Assembly (NCBI GenBank): GCA_022925895.1
Contig: JAKSYS010000462.1
Location: forward strand, 1 to 50,706
Source: Fragilaria crotonensis
Taxonomy: Eukaryota > Bacillariophyta > Fragilariophyceae > Fragilariales > Fragilariaceae
Length of the DNA: 50,706 bases
Direction of reading: 5' to 3'
Positions 49,630 to 50,706 of this stretch are shown piece by piece. How positions within the stretch are numbered: the first letter of the stretch is position 1; the number at the start of each line of letters is the position of its first letter. Below the pieces are notes generated by a model. It saw only the letters and a list, made by a program, of their open reading frames with translations. It did not search any database and was not told the DNA's origin. The position numbers were made by a program, and so were the translations under genes.

Positions 49630-50686
49630 ATGACAGACATCCCGTCGATAACATACTTCGGTGCCTACTTTGCCATTCTTCCAGCGCTTCCCTCCATATC
49701 TCCTACGAAATTAAAGGAAGTATGTGAACGTTTGGAACTAGAAGGCTTGGAATCATGGACGCATGATCGAATCGCCTTGTTGCATCATCCACAGCTCAAG
49801 GATCCATTGCAGTATCTTGAAATATCAGCCAAAATTGCATCACAATCTCTCGCCAACGAGATTGTGGAAATACTACTGCTAGAAACTAGTATCATTGGCA
49901 ATGCGGAGGTTCTCTTGATTCTGCCGGACACTCCGATTCCGCTCATGCCAACGACCGACCTACCGACTGTCGCCACAGCGGACACCTTTCACCAGTATGG
50001 TCTAGTCGGAATGAAAGATGCGATGGACGACGTGGATGGATTGCACAGACATGCCATGCAAGAATTCGAACGTTTGTACGATGCACTTCAAAAACATGGT
50101 ATGACAAAGAAGCACTTTTCCCGAAATTATGGCACGGGATCACTTTCGATTTGACTTTCGACTAGATTTAGATGCTAATGGTGTGTGGCGAGAGTATGAA
50201 GAAACTGGACGCTGGAAACCATTGGTGAATGACATACTGGGACCGACGAATCGACTCGTCAAGTGTGGATGCGTCTTGTCGCTGCCGTCATGTGGCATGC
50301 AATACTGGCATTCTGATGGAGTGCATCGTGGGAAAAGCGCCGACTTTGATTCACAAGACGCTGCGCTGACCCATGCACTCTGTGTCTTTGTGCCTCTTAT
50401 AGACTTGACTGAGGCAACGGGATGCACTGAATTCTGGGCTGGATCTCATAAGTACTCAAAGTTGTTGCAAAAGGGAGGCGAACAATCCCTTCCAGGCGGA
50501 ACGATTGGTTTAATGAAGAAAGGCGACGCCTTGCGTTATGATTATCGCACCATTCATCGTGGAACTGCGAATTCGAGTCGATCCGCCAGGCCAGTCTGTT
50601 ACTTTTTGTACGCTAGAGAAGGATACGAAGATGTGGAAGATCAGAACTTTCGGAACGAAAGTGTCTTCGATGCATCTACTTCATAA
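49630..50686 (+). pseudogene. Phytanoyl-CoA dioxygenase-like 2OG-Fe(II) oxygenase, broken by a one-base frameshift
   Basis: Two overlapping frames make up one family-length protein of about 352 codons. The first starts at the ATG at 49630 and runs to a TGA at 50152. The second carries the family core from about 50105 to the stop at 50684-50686. Within TTTTCCC at about 50115-50121 the first frame reads HFSRNYGTG, whereas shifting by one base gives HFPEIMARDHFRFDFRLDL, the pattern expected in phytanoyl-CoA dioxygenases. The iron-binding triad sits wholly in the second frame: His and Asp of QYWHSDGVH (codons at 50309 and 50315), and distal His of YRTIHRGTANSS (codon at 50555), with a 2OG-binding Arg candidate in SARPVCYFLY. 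The first half alone cannot be an enzyme. Cause may be mutation or a homopolymer error. Substrate unknown. Confidence 0.8.
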
Positions 50687-50706
50687 CTTCCCTTGTCCTC
50701 GTTTTT

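Noticed and set aside
50100-50160. Intron joining the two halves of the PhyH-like gene
   Set aside because: The frames overlap and the family sequence is continuous across the break apart from one base; there is no room for an intron.
1-50706. tRNA or rRNA genes
   Set aside because: I scanned by eye for the TTCGA-type T-loop and acceptor pairing and saw none convincing; a covariance-model scan would be needed to exclude them.

Overview
The window looks like nuclear DNA of a diatom (probably pennate) or a close stramenopile. The evidence is short GT-AG introns (86-375 bp), an NRT2-type nitrate transporter, a CDKA kinase with a PSTALRE helix, a DUF6824-type protein, large STAND-type AAA ATPases, and a Ty1/copia relic whose peptides resemble diatom copia elements. 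The species cannot be named from the sequence alone.

Layout. 0-3.3 kb: an NRT2 transporter cut by the window edge and broken by one in-frame stop, then a leucine-rich-repeat protein. 3.3-13.3 kb: three reverse-strand paralogues (A, B, C) of a type II membrane glycosyltransferase (PF03407-like). A and B are close duplicates, and B has lost one base near its 3' end. 13.9-16.5 kb: an HD-domain nucleotidase-like gene and a CDKA kinase whose first coding exon is only 8 nt. 17.2-35.3 kb: a duplicated block holding an AAA/STAND ATPase gene followed by a convergent DUF6824 gene. The first block keeps its ATPase, but its DUF6824 gene is a truncated pseudogene that abuts a degenerate Ty1/copia element. 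Between the blocks lies a 4,076-bp non-autonomous hAT-like transposon with an exact 8-bp target-site duplication, a 16-bp terminal inverted repeat, long folded-back arms and a six-copy 68-bp tandem array. 35.0-36.3 kb: the intact DUF6824 gene. 37.4-42.6 kb: one uninterrupted 1,737-codon ORF joining an AWS-SET-postSET histone methyltransferase to a cyclin domain and a CDK-like pseudokinase. 43.9-50.7 kb: a secreted CAP protein, the GPI transamidase catalytic subunit (PIG-K/GPI8), a mitochondrial M3 peptidase, and a frameshifted phytanoyl-CoA-dioxygenase-like gene.

The genes do not form a pathway; the region looks like ordinary housekeeping genes mixed with local duplications and transposons. 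The most novel item is the SET-cyclin-pseudoCDK fusion. In yeast and animals, H3K36 methylation is coupled to RNA polymerase II through a separate CDK/cyclin pair (Ctk1/Ctk2, CDK12/cyclin K); here all three modules are covalently joined and the kinase has lost its catalytic residues. Gene-poor stretches share an unusual richness in GTAC-containing palindromic words. Exon boundaries are inferred by eye from splice consensus, frame and paralogue comparison.
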